The notes under the pieces were generated by a model, which saw only the letters and a program-made list of their open reading frames with translations, had not been told where the DNA came from and made no database searches. Shown here piece by piece: positions 24,281 through 33,691 of a DNA stretch of 64,000 bases. Source of the stretch: Sphingopyxis sp. DBS4 (lineage in GTDB: Bacteria > Pseudomonadota > Alphaproteobacteria > Sphingomonadales > Sphingomonadaceae); NCBI RefSeq assembly GCF_024628865.1, contig NZ_CP102384.1, positions 62,001 through 126,000 on the forward strand, in the 5' to 3' direction. The position numbers and the translations under genes were made by a program. The stretch's first letter is position 1; each line of letters begins with the position of its first letter.

Positions 24281-27200
24281 ATGTCTTCCAAATTGACCGA
24301 ATCCGTCGACGCCGAATCCTCTTCGGCGGCGCCCGCCGCTGTTAAGATCGCCCCCCAAATCTCCAAGGCTTATCAGGCCGCGCTTGCGGGCAGCGCGCTG
24401 CCGGGCGAGGGCGATGATCTCGATGCCAAGATGCTCGCGACCGCGGGCGATTTTGCCGCGCGCGCGTCGCTCGAGCGCGGCGAGGGCAAGCCGTCGCTGC
24501 TTCTCGAACCGATGGCGGGCGATGGCCCCGACCGCCGAATGCGGCTGGTGGTCGTCAACGACGACATGCCGTTCCTTGTCGACTCGACCTCGCAGATCGT
24601 GAGCTCGCAGGGGCTGGCGATCCACCGCATCCTCCACCCCGTCGTCTCGGTCGAGCGCGACGCGAAGGGCCGGCTGACCGGCGCCGACGCGGGCAAGGCC
24701 GGCAGTCGCCGCGAATCGGTCATCTATATGGAGATCGAGCGCGGCGATGCGCGCGCGCGCAGGCGCTTGCTCGACGCGCTCGAAGCCTCGCTCGCCGATG
24801 TGCGCGCCGCGGTCGCCGACTGGAAGGCGATGCGCGCCGCGATGCTCGCCGATGCCGCGATGCGCGCCGACGGCGAGGCCGCCGAACTGCTGCGCTGGTT
24901 CGAGGGCGGAGCGATGACGCAGCTCGGCCACGAATGGCGCACCCGCGACGGCGCGGTCCACGACGCGCTCGGCATTTCGACGAGCAGCCCGGGCCAGCTT
25001 CTTTCGCCGAACGCGCTGAAGGCTGCCTTCGACTATTTTGACCGGGGCGGCGCCTCGCCGCTCCTCCTCAAGTCGAACCGCTTGTCGGCGGTCCACCGCC
25101 GCGTGCTGCTCGATCTGGTCGTCGTTCCCGAATATCAGGGCAAGAAGGCCGATCGTCTGTCGATCCATGCGGGCCTGTGGACCAGCGCCGCGCTATCGAC
25201 CCCGCCCGCGAAGGTGCCGGTGCTGCGCGCGCAGCTCGACGCGCTGATGACGAAGTTCGGCTTCGATCCGACCGGCCATGCGGGCAAGGCGCTCGCCCAC
25301 GCGCTTACCGCGCTGCCGCACGACCTGCTCATCGCGTTCGACAGCGCCTCGCTTGAGGAACTGGTGCTGACCTCGATGTCGATCACCGACCGCCCGCGGC
25401 CGAAGATCGTGATGGTGCGCAGCGCGCTCGGCCGTCACCTCTTCGCTTTCGTGTGGCTGCCGCGCGACGAAGTGTCGACGGGCCGCCGTCTCGCGGTCGA
25501 ATCGCTGCTGGTGCGCGAGGCGAAAGCCGGGGTGATCGGCTGGACGATGGTGCTGGAGGATGGCGGCGCCGCGCTGCTCCGCTTCACGCTCGACCTGCGC
25601 GGCGACGGGGTGGTGCCCGATGCCGACGCGCTCGGCACGCAGCTCGAACAGATGGTGCGCGGCTGGCAGCCCGAGGTCGAGGCGGCGCTCGCGCTTCGCG
25701 GTGACGCGGGCCGTGCCGCGGCGCTCGCCGCGCGCTTCGCGCCGCTCTTTCCCGCCAATTACCGCAACCTCTACAATCCCGAGGAAGCGGCGCGCGACAT
25801 CCTGCGGCTGCGCGACCTTGACGCCGAGCATCCGCGCAGCGTCCGGCTCGCGAAGAAGAGCCTCGACGGCGACGATCGCCTGCGGCTCAAGGTCTACAGC
25901 GCCGCGGGTCCGCTCGCGCTGTCCGACGTCGTTCCGGCGCTCGAACATTTCGGTTTCGAGGTGCTCGAGGAAATCCCGACCGAACTGCATGTCCGCGGCG
26001 CCGACGACGAGGCGGCCGAACAGCCGACCTTCATCCACGATTTCTCGCTGCGCCTGCCCGCGTCGGTCGACGAGACCGCGCTGCTGCCGCATGTCGAGAC
26101 GATCGAAAAGGCGATCGCCGCGGTGCTCGACGGCCACGCCGAGAACGACGCGTTCAACCAGCTCGTGCTCGTGACGCAGACCGATCCGCAGGCGATCGTC
26201 TGGCTGCGCGCCTGGTTCCGCTATCTGCGCCAGGGCGGTTCGTCCTATGGTCTCGACACGGTGGTCGCGGCACTCCGCCACGCGCCGAAGCTGACCGCGG
26301 CGCTCGTTGAGCGCTTCCGCGCGCTCCACGATCCCAAGGCGAAGGATGCCGCGCGCGCCGAGGCGTTGGGTGCCGAAATCCTCGCCGATTTCGCCGATAT
26401 CGCGTCGATCGACGACGACCGCATCCTGCGGCTGTTCCACGCGGTGATCGGCGCGACGCTGCGCACCAACGCCTTCGCGCCCGCCGCCGCCGAAGCGCTG
26501 GCGTTCAAGATCGATTCGAGCCAGGTTCCCGGCCTGCCGAAGCCGCTGCCGTGGCGCGAGATCTGGGTCTACAGCCCGCGCGTGGAGGGCGTGCACCTGC
26601 GCGCCGGCCCGGTCGCGCGCGGCGGGCTCCGCTGGTCCGACCGCCGTGACGACTTCCGCACCGAAATCCTCGGGCTGATGAAGGCGCAGCGCGTCAAGAA
26701 CGCCGTCATCGTGCCGACCGGCGCGAAGGGCGGCTTCTATCCCAAGGCGCTGCCGAGCCCGGCCGAGGACCGCGACGCCTGGTTCGCCGAGGGCACCGAA
26801 TGCTATCGCATCTTCATCCGCTCGCTGTTGTCGGTCACCGACAATCTGGTCGGCGGCAAGGTCGTGCATCCGAAGAATGTCGTGATCCGCGACGGCGACG
26901 ATCCCTATTTCGTCGTCGCCGCCGACAAGGGCACCGCGACCTTCTCCGACGTCGCCAACGCGCTGGCGATGGAGCGTGACTTCTGGCTTGGCGACGCGTT
27001 CGCGAGCGGCGGCTCGCACGGTTATGACCACAAGGCGATGGGCATAACCGCCAAGGGCGCGTGGATTTCGGTCCAGCGACACTTCGCCGAAATGGGCATC
27101 GACGTGCAGGCCGACCCGGTGCAGGTCGTCGGCTGCGGCGACATGTCGGGCGACGTCTTCGGCAACGGGATGCTGCTGTCGAAGTCGATCCAGCTCGTCG

Positions 27201-28996
27201 CGGCGTTCGACCACCGCCACATCTTCCTCGACCCCGATCCCGATGCCGCGAAGAGCTGGAAGGAACGCGACCGTTTGTTCAAGCTGCCGCGGTCGAGCTG
27301 GGACGATTATGACAAGAAGCTGATCTCGAAGGGGGGCGGCGTCTTCGCGCGCAGTCAGAAGAGCATCCCGCTCAGCCCCGAAGTGCAGGCGGTGCTCGGC
27401 CTGTCGCAGGCGGAGATCGAGCCGACGGCGCTGATCTCGGCGATCCTCAAGGCGCCGGTCGACCTCTTGTGGTTCGGCGGCATCGGCACCTATCTGAAGG
27501 CGGCGAGCCAGAATAATGCCGAGGTCGGCGACCCCGCCAACGACGCGCTGCGCGTTGATGCCGAGGATCTGCGCGTCCGCGTCATCGGCGAAGGCGCGAA
27601 CCTTGGCGTGACGCAGGCCGCGCGCATCGCTTTCGCGGCGAAGGGCGGGCGCATCAACGCCGACTTCGTCGACAACAGCGCGGGCGTCGACTGCTCGGAC
27701 AATGAGGTCAATATCAAGATCGCCCTCAATCGCGAGATGGCCGAGGGCCGCCTGGCGCAGGACGATCGCGACGCGCTGCTCGTCCGCATGACCGACGATG
27801 TCGCGGCGCTGGTGCTCGAGGACAACCGGCTGCAGGCGCTTGCGCTGTCGATCGCCGAAAAGGGCGGATCGGCGGCGGTGCCGTCGCTGGTGCGGATCAT
27901 GGAAACGTTCGAGGCATCGGGCCGGCTCGACCGCAAGGTCGAGGGGCTGGCGGCGAACGACGAGCTGCTGCGCCGCGCGCAGGAAGGGCGCGGGCTGACG
28001 CGCCCCGAACTCGCGGTGCTGCTGTCGACCGCGAAACTCGCGCTGCAGGACGCGATCGAGGACAGCGAGCTGCCGAACGATCCGGCGCTTGCCGGCGACC
28101 TCGCCGCGGCTTTCCCGGTGGAGATGCAGCGCGATTTCGGAGCCGCGATCGCCGAGCATCAATTGCGGCGCGAGATCATCGCGACCAAGCTCGCGAACCG
28201 GATGATCAACCGCATGGGCGTCGTCCATCCCTTCGAACTGGTCGAGGAGGAGGGCTGTTCGCTCGGCGAGGTCGCGGCGGCCTTCGTCGCGGTCGAACGA
28301 TTGCTCGACATGAAAGATCTGTGGAGCAAGCTCGACGGTGCGAAGATCGACGAGAGCATTCGTCTGTCGCTGTTCAGCCAGGCGGCGTCGGCGATGACCT
28401 CGCAGATGGCCGACCTGCTCCGCGTCAGCCCGGCGCTGGCGCAGCCGGGGCCGATCGTCGCGCGGCTCGAACCCGGCGTCGATCGCCTGACCGCGACCGT
28501 CGATACGCTGCTCAGTACTTCGGTCCGCCATCAATGGGACGCGCTCGCGCAGCAATTGCTCGACGCCGGTGCGCCCGAGGCGCTGACCGCGGCGGTGGTG
28601 CGGCTGTTCAAGACCGATGGCGCGATCGGCATCGTCGACCTCGCGGCGCGGCGCGGCGACGACGAGGTTGCGGTGACCAGCGCCTTCACTCATCTGGGCG
28701 AAGCGCTCGGCCTCGACTGGGCGCAGACGCTGGCGGCGCACATGAGCCCCGCCGACCCGTGGGAACGCCTGCTCGTCAACAGTCTTGCGCGCGACTTCCA
28801 GCAGATGCGCCTCGGCTTCCTCGCCGGGCTGCCGAAGGGCGATCTCGACAAGGCGGTGACCAAATGGCTCGCGGACAATGCCCCGCGCGTCGCGCAATTC
28901 CGCGCCACGGTCGACCGCGCGCGGACGATCCCCAACCCGAACGGCGCGATGCTCTCGCACATCGCGGGACAAGCGCGCGGCTTGCTGGGGCGGTAG
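24281..28996 (+). CDS. gdhB: NAD-specific glutamate dehydrogenase, large (180 kDa) class
   Basis: Converts glutamate and NAD+ to 2-oxoglutarate, ammonium and NADH; a catabolic cytoplasmic enzyme. At 1571 residues it matches the large bacterial class, with a long N-terminal part holding ACT-like regulatory regions (RLVVVNDDMPFLVDSTSQIV near residue 80), the catalytic core around residues 750-1200 (RTEILGLMKAQRVKNAVIV, then GAKGGFYPK with the substrate lysine, and GDMSGDVFGNGML), and a helical C-terminal part. It stands alone between intergenic repeats, so it is probably a single-gene unit. The symbol is the one usually used for this class. Confidence 0.95.
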   Translation: MSSKLTESVDAESSSAAPAAVKIAPQISKAYQAALAGSALPGEGDDLDAKMLATAGDFAARASLERGEGKPSLLLEPMAGDGPDRRMRLVVVNDDMPFLVDSTSQIVSSQGLAIHRILHPVVSVERDAKGRLTGADAGKAGSRRESVIYMEIERGDARARRRLLDALEASLADVRAAVADWKAMRAAMLADAAMRADGEAAELLRWFEGGAMTQLGHEWRTRDGAVHDALGISTSSPGQLLSPNALKAAFDYFDRGGASPLLLKSNRLSAVHRRVLLDLVVVPEYQGKKADRLSIHAGLWTSAALSTPPAKVPVLRAQLDALMTKFGFDPTGHAGKALAHALTALPHDLLIAFDSASLEELVLTSMSITDRPRPKIVMVRSALGRHLFAFVWLPRDEVSTGRRLAVESLLVREAKAGVIGWTMVLEDGGAALLRFTLDLRGDGVVPDADALGTQLEQMVRGWQPEVEAALALRGDAGRAAALAARFAPLFPANYRNLYNPEEAARDILRLRDLDAEHPRSVRLAKKSLDGDDRLRLKVYSAAGPLALSDVVPALEHFGFEVLEEIPTELHVRGADDEAAEQPTFIHDFSLRLPASVDETALLPHVETIEKAIAAVLDGHAENDAFNQLVLVTQTDPQAIVWLRAWFRYLRQGGSSYGLDTVVAALRHAPKLTAALVERFRALHDPKAKDAARAEALGAEILADFADIASIDDDRILRLFHAVIGATLRTNAFAPAAAEALAFKIDSSQVPGLPKPLPWREIWVYSPRVEGVHLRAGPVARGGLRWSDRRDDFRTEILGLMKAQRVKNAVIVPTGAKGGFYPKALPSPAEDRDAWFAEGTECYRIFIRSLLSVTDNLVGGKVVHPKNVVIRDGDDPYFVVAADKGTATFSDVANALAMERDFWLGDAFASGGSHGYDHKAMGITAKGAWISVQRHFAEMGIDVQADPVQVVGCGDMSGDVFGNGMLLSKSIQLVAAFDHRHIFLDPDPDAAKSWKERDRLFKLPRSSWDDYDKKLISKGGGVFARSQKSIPLSPEVQAVLGLSQAEIEPTALISAILKAPVDLLWFGGIGTYLKAASQNNAEVGDPANDALRVDAEDLRVRVIGEGANLGVTQAARIAFAAKGGRINADFVDNSAGVDCSDNEVNIKIALNREMAEGRLAQDDRDALLVRMTDDVAALVLEDNRLQALALSIAEKGGSAAVPSLVRIMETFEASGRLDRKVEGLAANDELLRRAQEGRGLTRPELAVLLSTAKLALQDAIEDSELPNDPALAGDLAAAFPVEMQRDFGAAIAEHQLRREIIATKLANRMINRMGVVHPFELVEEEGCSLGEVAAAFVAVERLLDMKDLWSKLDGAKIDESIRLSLFSQAASAMTSQMADLLRVSPALAQPGPIVARLEPGVDRLTATVDTLLSTSVRHQWDALAQQLLDAGAPEALTAAVVRLFKTDGAIGIVDLAARRGDDEVAVTSAFTHLGEALGLDWAQTLAAHMSPADPWERLLVNSLARDFQQMRLGFLAGLPKGDLDKAVTKWLADNAPRVAQFRATVDRARTIPNPNGAMLSHIAGQARGLLGR

Positions 28997-29003
28997 CCGA
29001 TCT

Positions 29004-29079
29004 CGTCATTGCGAGCGAAGCGAAGCAATCCAGTGTGGCGTAAACCGCCCTGGATTGCTTCGCTTCGCTCGCAATGACG
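29004..29079. repeat. Dispersed inverted repeat, family C
   Basis: A perfect 30-bp inverted repeat: the left arm (29004-29033) begins CGTCATTGCGAGCGAAGCGA and the right arm (29050-29079) is its exact reverse complement, with a 16-base loop that can itself pair. It begins seven bases after the dehydrogenase stop and may act as a transcript end. A diverged copy lies at 56368-56460. Confidence 0.9.
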
Positions 29080-29102
29080 AATGAAAGAAAGTCAATGAGT
29101 CG

Positions 29103-29981
29103 ATGCCCTATCAGCCACGCGTCGCGATCCTCGTCCCTGCGCCGGGCTATTATGAGAAATGGCAGCCCGCCTTCGCGCGCAAGGCGGCGGCGCTGACCGC
29201 CGCCGGGCTGGCCGTCGAGCAGCGCCCGTGGACCGATCCCGGCGAGCTTGCGGGTTTCGACCTGATCCTGCCGCTCTTCGCCTGGGGCTATCAACGCGAC
29301 GTTGCCGCCTGGTACGGCCTGCTTGACCGGCTGGAGGCCGAAGGACTGCCGGTCGCGAACCCGGTGCCGGTGCTGCGCTGGAACAGCGACAAGGCCTATC
29401 TCGCCGAACTCGGCGCAAAGGGGGTGGCGGTGGTGCCGACGGTCGAGGTCGCGGCGCTGGACGATGCGGGCCTCGCCGAAGCGCGCGCCGCGCTCGGCGC
29501 CGAAGAGGTGGTGATCAAGCCCGCTATCTCGGGCGGCGCCGATGGCACCCACCGTCTTGCGCCCGGCGCGGCGATCCCGGCGGATGCACGTGGCCGCCGC
29601 CGTCTCGTCCAGCCGCTGATGCAGGGAATATTGGTCGAGGGCGAGATGTCGCTCTTCTTCTTCGACGGCCGCTTCAGCCATGCGATCGTGAAGCGCCCCG
29701 CTTCGGGCGACTTTCGCGTCCAGGAACAGTTCGGCGGCCGCGAGAGCGACTGGGATGCGAGCCCCGCCGCCCGCGATCTCGCCGCTGCCGCGCTCGCCGC
29801 GGCGCCCGCCGCTCCGGTCTATGCGCGCGTCGACATGGTCGGCGATGACGCGGGCGCGCTCCGCATCATCGAACTCGAACTGATCGAACCGTCGCTGTTC
29901 CTGCACCATGCCCCCGACAAGGGCGCCGCGTTCGGGCGGGCGGTCGCGGGGGCGGTCACTGGTCTGGTCGCCGCGCGCTGA
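29103..29981 (+). CDS. ATP-grasp domain protein
   Basis: A 292-residue protein with the ATP-grasp fold found in ligases that join a carboxylate to an amine or thiol through an acyl-phosphate. Supporting segments are the N-terminal strand RVAILVPAPGYYEKW, the nucleotide-binding strand EEVVIKPAISGGADG, the lid region EGEMSLFFFDGRFSHAIVK and the metal-binding end RIIELELIEPSLFL. It resembles the glutathione-synthetase-like members common in bacteria, but the substrates cannot be told. Its last 26 bp overlap the end of the methyltransferase gene on the other strand. Confidence 0.8.
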   Translation: MPYQPRVAILVPAPGYYEKWQPAFARKAAALTAAGLAVEQRPWTDPGELAGFDLILPLFAWGYQRDVAAWYGLLDRLEAEGLPVANPVPVLRWNSDKAYLAELGAKGVAVVPTVEVAALDDAGLAEARAALGAEEVVIKPAISGGADGTHRLAPGAAIPADARGRRRLVQPLMQGILVEGEMSLFFFDGRFSHAIVKRPASGDFRVQEQFGGRESDWDASPAARDLAAAALAAAPAAPVYARVDMVGDDAGALRIIELELIEPSLFLHHAPDKGAAFGRAVAGAVTGLVAAR

Positions 29982-30579
29982 TCGCCAGCCAAGGCCCCTG
30001 CCGGCCATCATAGCCACCGCCGATATAATCCTCGATCGCGTCGATCTGCCACGGTGCCGCCGCGGCATAGGCCGCGCGGAGAGCTTCGGCGTCGGGATAA
30101 TTGAAATAGCGCCCCGCCGCATCGCGCCCGGCGGTCCCGCCGCCCTTGTAAGTCGCGAAATGGAGGCCGCCCGGTTTGAGGGCATCGAAGACGCGCCTCA
30201 ATATGCCGGGCAGCGCGAGGCGGGGAACGTGTAGCAGGCTGGCATGCGCCCAGACGGCATCATAAGCGTCGCGCACGTCGAGTTCGTCGAAACGCATGAC
30301 GCGCACGGGGCAGCCGAGGCGCGCGCTGGCGAGCGCTGCCATAGCGGGTGTGCCATCGGTCGCATCGATATCATGCCCCGCCGCGATCATCGCTTCGGCG
30401 TCGCGGCCGCTGCCGCATCCCAGTTCGAGAATGCGTGAACCCTTCGGCAACCGGTCGAGGAAGGCGGCGAGCCATCGGCTGACGCCGCCGGGGCCGCTCG
30501 CGACATAGTCGGGCGCCTCTTTCGTATAAAAGGCCAAAGTGGCGGGATCGAAGCCCGTGTCGTCCGCAGCGGGGTTCAT
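29956..30579 (-). CDS. Class I SAM-dependent methyltransferase
   Basis: A 207-residue methyltransferase with the AdoMet-binding motif ILELGCGSGRDAEAM, followed by the acidic DATDGTPAM strand. The substrate is unknown; small proteins of this kind often act on small molecules. The start at 30579 is chosen because it overlaps the stop of the upstream ribbon-helix-helix gene as ATGA, which implies translational coupling. A longer frame extends upstream but runs through that gene. The 3' end overlaps the ATP-grasp gene tail to tail by 26 bp. Confidence 0.87.
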   Translation of the reverse strand: MNPAADDTGFDPATLAFYTKEAPDYVASGPGGVSRWLAAFLDRLPKGSRILELGCGSGRDAEAMIAAGHDIDATDGTPAMAALASARLGCPVRVMRFDELDVRDAYDAVWAHASLLHVPRLALPGILRRVFDALKPGGLHFATYKGGGTAGRDAAGRYFNYPDAEALRAAYAAAAPWQIDAIEDYIGGGYDGRQGPWLAISARRPDQ

Positions 30580-30821
30580 TCCCGCACCCCGCGTTCTCGC
30601 CATAACCATTGCCGGATCGCCGAGGTCAGGTTCGGCGGCTCGTCGGCGTCCATCCGCTCGACGTCGATCCGCGCGACAAGGGCGTTGACCGGCAAGCCCC
30701 GCCGCCGGGCTTCGTCTTCGAGCGCGGCCCAGAACATCGGTTCGAGGCTGATCGAGGTCGGATGACCGGCGATGGTGACCGAGCGTTTGACGGGCGGGTG
30801 GAGAGGGGCAGGGCCATCCAT
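30576..30821 (-). CDS. Ribbon-helix-helix domain protein
   Basis: A small protein of 81 residues with the alphaproteobacterial ribbon-helix-helix domain: the strand KRSVTIAGHPTSISLEPMFW is followed by two helices (ALEDEARRRGLPVNALVARI, then the C-terminal TSAIRQWLWRERG). Such domains bind DNA as dimers, with the beta ribbon in the major groove. It is translationally coupled to the methyltransferase by an ATGA overlap. No partner toxin is present, so a toxin-antitoxin role is not supported. Confidence 0.8.
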   Translation of the reverse strand: MDGPAPLHPPVKRSVTIAGHPTSISLEPMFWAALEDEARRRGLPVNALVARIDVERMDADEPPNLTSAIRQWLWRERGVRE

Positions 30822-30912
30822 CCCCCTTATCTGCCGTTCGCATCGCGCCAAGTCGAGAGGCTGTCGAACAGGCGCTGCGCCTTGGGTGCGATCGACCTTG
30901 CGTAAAACAACT

Positions 30913-31046
30913 GTGTCCCCGCCCTTCGACGCCGCCTGCGGCGGCGCTCAGGATAAACTGCCCCTTCGGGGCAGGCGGGGACCCATCTCCTGCCGGTTCT
31001 ATCTTGCACCGGCAGGAGATGGACCCCCGCCTTCGCGGGGGAACAC
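30913..31046. repeat. Nested family A repeat with a second element inside
   Basis: The outer arms GTGTCCCCGC... (left) and ...GCGGGGGAACAC (right), with inner perfect 13-bp arms ATCTCCTGCCGGT (30985-30997) and ACCGGCAGGAGAT (31008-31020), match the layout at 57110-57195. The left arm is interrupted by about 55 bp holding a separate hairpin, TGCCCC-TTC-GGGGCA (30959-30973), and a CCTTCGAC...GCTCAGGAT segment. It fills most of the 301-bp gap between phaB and the ribbon-helix-helix gene. Confidence 0.75.
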
Positions 31047-31122
31047 GGGTTTCAATGGAAGACGATCATGCTCCGACTTATTCGTTCGCTTTGCGAACGC
31101 CTTCGTTACGCGCCTGCCGCCG

Positions 31123-31845
31123 TCAATACATATGCTGCCCGCCGTTGATGCTCATCGTCGATCCGGTGACGAAACCCGCATTCTCGCTGCACAGGAACGC
31201 CACGCCGCGCGCGATTTCCTCGGCCTGGCCCAGGCGGCCGACCGGAATCTTCGCGACGATCTTTTCGAGCACCGGCGCGGGCACGGCGGCGACCATGTCG
31301 GTGTCGATATAGCCCGGCGCGATAGCGTTGACCGTCACGCCCTTCTTGGCGCCTTCCTGTGCCAGCGCCTTGGTGAAGCCGTGGATGCCCGATTTGGCGG
31401 CGGCGTAGTTGACCTGGCCATATTGTCCCGCCTGGCCGTTGATCGAGCCGATGTTGACGATGCGGCCCCAGCCGCGCTCGACCATGCCGCCAAAGGTTGC
31501 CTTCGCCATGTTGAAACAGCCGCCGAGGTTGACGCGCATGACATCGTGCCAGTCGTCGTAGCTCATGCGGGCGAGGGTGCCGTCGCGGGTGATGCCGGCG
31601 TTGTTGACGACGATATCGATGGGGCCGAATTCGGCCGCGATCGCCGCGCAATTGTCGATGCACGCCTGATGGTCGCCGACGTCCCATTTGCGCGCCGCGA
31701 TGCCGGTGCGTTCGGTGAAGGCGCGCGCTTTTTCGTCATTGCCGGCATAGTTGGCGACGACGGTGACGCCGGCCTCCTTCAGCGCGAGGCTGATCGCCTC
31801 GCCGATCCCGCGACTGCCACCCGTGACGACTGCGATTCGTGCCAT
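31123..31845 (-). CDS. phaB: Acetoacetyl-CoA reductase
   Basis: A short-chain dehydrogenase of 240 residues that reduces acetoacetyl-CoA to (R)-3-hydroxybutyryl-CoA with NADPH, the second step of polyhydroxybutyrate synthesis. The cofactor motif TGGSRGIG, the NNAG motif, the catalytic Ser region IVNIGSINGQAGQ, and Y-x-x-x-K in NYAAAKSG are all present; the INGQ..Q.GQ.NY stretch is typical of PhaB rather than FabG. GGGAGAG precedes the start. No polymer synthase or thiolase gene is nearby, so the assignment to storage polymer rests on the subfamily signature. Confidence 0.9.
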   Translation of the reverse strand: MARIAVVTGGSRGIGEAISLALKEAGVTVVANYAGNDEKARAFTERTGIAARKWDVGDHQACIDNCAAIAAEFGPIDIVVNNAGITRDGTLARMSYDDWHDVMRVNLGGCFNMAKATFGGMVERGWGRIVNIGSINGQAGQYGQVNYAAAKSGIHGFTKALAQEGAKKGVTVNAIAPGYIDTDMVAAVPAPVLEKIVAKIPVGRLGQAEEIARGVAFLCSENAGFVTGSTMSINGGQHMY

Positions 31846-31936
31846 GTTCGATGCTCTCCCAAAAGCGATCCTGTTCCTTGCTTAAGACGCGGATTCGCGC
31901 CCCGCAAGTTGACCGGAACGTCAAGGGAGCACGATC

Positions 31937-33583
31937 CTAATTGTTCCCCAGAACCCGCATCCGGGAAAAATCACCCACGGCCAGATCGGCCTTGCGGATC
32001 GTAAAGACCAGCGCGGCGCCATTCGCGTGCGTAAGGCCGAGCATGCCGGTCGGCGGCAGTTCGAGGAGCACCGTGTCGCGCTCTTCGTCGAAGCCCGCGA
32101 CGGGGCGTGACGGGCGGTCGGCCATCATGCCGATTCCGTTCGCCGCCATCGCCTGCCACAAAGGCTCGAAAAAACCGCGCGCCGGGGCGGAGAGCCGGTC
32201 GGGATTCGCGCAATAAGCATGCCGGACCTGATCGAACAGCAGCGCGCGATAGGCATCGACCCACAGGTCGCCGTCGGGGCGGCGACGCGTCAGCGGCAGG
32301 GTGAGCGTTTCGACGGCATCCTCACCGCTTTCGGGGTCGGGATGCGCCGCGACCTGCGTCCAGCGGATCGCGTGGAGCGCCGCCATCACCGCGGTCGCGT
32401 CGCTGGGCAGAAAACCGGCATCGGCGGCGGCGCTTTCGCGGATGATCGCCACGATCTCGGCGGTGCGCTCGGCGGCGTCGCGATTGGCCTCGGCGGCGTC
32501 CTCGATCGCCTGCGCCAGTTCGTCGTTGGCGTCCGCGGGCGGCACGCCGTCGGTGGGCAGCGCGAGGATGCGGCTTTCGAGCATCGCGGCCATCGCGAGC
32601 ATCGAGGGCCAGTCGAACGGGTGAAAGGCAGGGTCGGCGATATCATAATCCGCCGCGAGCAGTGCCGCCGCATCGGGCCCATGCGGCCCGGCGGCTTCGG
32701 CGGACAGGTCGACCGGCCATTCGGGCAAGGCCCGAACGACCAGCGCGGCCATGTCGGCGTCCTCCATTCCATAAGGATGAAAATAGGCGGGGCCCACGGC
32801 GCGGGGCGGATCGCGCGGCGCGCCGTCTTCGGTCAGATGCAGCGCGGTCGCCGCGCCGCTGTCGGGATGGGTGAAGAAGGCGAGCCAGCCGGTGCGTGGG
32901 CCGAGCCCGTCCCACACCATCGGCGGCAGGTCGGCGCAGGCGATCTGCGCGATGAAGTCGCCCTCGCGGCCGTCGATCACCGGCCAGGAAGTCATGGCGG
33001 GAAGGCGCGGACGGCCGCCCATCCAGCTTTTGCGCAGGATCGCGTCGCGCGGCGGAATCTGCGGCATCAGCCGGACGCCGCGCGTTGCGGCCGGGACCGG
33101 ATCGGCGCCATGCGCCTGCCGTTCGACCTCGGCCGCGAGCGCGTCGAGCGCCGCTTCGTCGATCGCGGGCGTTTCGGGAAGCGGGTCTTCGGCCTGCGAA
33201 GAAGGCGCAAGATCGGGGAGGCGGTGCAGATCGGCGATGTCATCCGCCGATTCCGCGTCCGCCGATTCCGGCTCGGCCTCGGTGGACTGCCCGGCGATCG
33301 GATCGGGGTCATCGAACGGCATGGGTTCGATCGGCCGTTCGACCGCGGCGCGGCTGACCCGCGCGAGGCGCGACGGCGCGATTTCAACGGGCTCGACCGC
33401 GGGCTCCTTCTTGCGCGCGAAGCCTGAAAAGCGGCTTTCGCCCGGTTCGCGCGCGATCTTCGGCAACCTCGGAGCGGCGGGTTCGGGGCGCGGACGGCGC
33501 GCGCGCCACGCTGCGAACAGGAGGAACAGAAACACCGCCGTTAAGCCGGCCAATATCAATGCCGCCCGATCGAGATCGCTCAT
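31937..33583 (-). CDS. DUF1963 protein with an N-terminal membrane anchor
   Basis: A protein of 548 residues. One membrane helix lies near the N-terminus (AALILAGLTAVFLFLLFAAW), followed by a long acidic and Pro-rich linker to about residue 170, then a DUF1963 (YwqG-like) domain with GDFIAQIACADLPPM and GPRTGWLAFFTHPDSG. The domain's function is unknown. The start at 33583 is chosen because AGGGTGG lies just upstream; an in-frame start 14 codons earlier is less likely. Orientation, one anchor and a large soluble C-terminal domain, fits an inner-membrane protein. Confidence 0.75.
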   Translation of the reverse strand: MSDLDRAALILAGLTAVFLFLLFAAWRARRPRPEPAAPRLPKIAREPGESRFSGFARKKEPAVEPVEIAPSRLARVSRAAVERPIEPMPFDDPDPIAGQSTEAEPESADAESADDIADLHRLPDLAPSSQAEDPLPETPAIDEAALDALAAEVERQAHGADPVPAATRGVRLMPQIPPRDAILRKSWMGGRPRLPAMTSWPVIDGREGDFIAQIACADLPPMVWDGLGPRTGWLAFFTHPDSGAATALHLTEDGAPRDPPRAVGPAYFHPYGMEDADMAALVVRALPEWPVDLSAEAAGPHGPDAAALLAADYDIADPAFHPFDWPSMLAMAAMLESRILALPTDGVPPADANDELAQAIEDAAEANRDAAERTAEIVAIIRESAAADAGFLPSDATAVMAALHAIRWTQVAAHPDPESGEDAVETLTLPLTRRRPDGDLWVDAYRALLFDQVRHAYCANPDRLSAPARGFFEPLWQAMAANGIGMMADRPSRPVAGFDEERDTVLLELPPTGMLGLTHANGAALVFTIRKADLAVGDFSRMRVLGNN

Positions 33584-33672
33584 GATCCACCCTTTGCAAA
33601 GCGCAGCACCGGCCAGACCCGGCACCGCCAGACGGCAAGTCTAATGCAAGGAGTTAAAAAGGAGGTAAGCGC

Positions 33673-33687
33673 GAACCCTTAGGGTTC
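33673..33687 (-). terminator. Small hairpin after hemH
   Basis: GAACCC and GGGTTC pair around a three-base loop five bases after the ferrochelatase stop (minus strand). A T-rich run occurs about 20 bases further on rather than directly after the stem, so terminator function is uncertain. Confidence 0.35.
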
Positions 33688-33691
33688 TGGT

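Noticed and set aside
25193..28972. 1259-residue minus-strand frame opposite the glutamate dehydrogenase
   Set aside because: Antisense of a strongly conserved enzyme, with shadow-like composition (Arg, Val, Asp) and no recognisable motifs.
30576..30821. Ribbon-helix-helix gene considered as an antitoxin
   Set aside because: The coupled gene is a clear methyltransferase with an AdoMet motif, not a known toxin.
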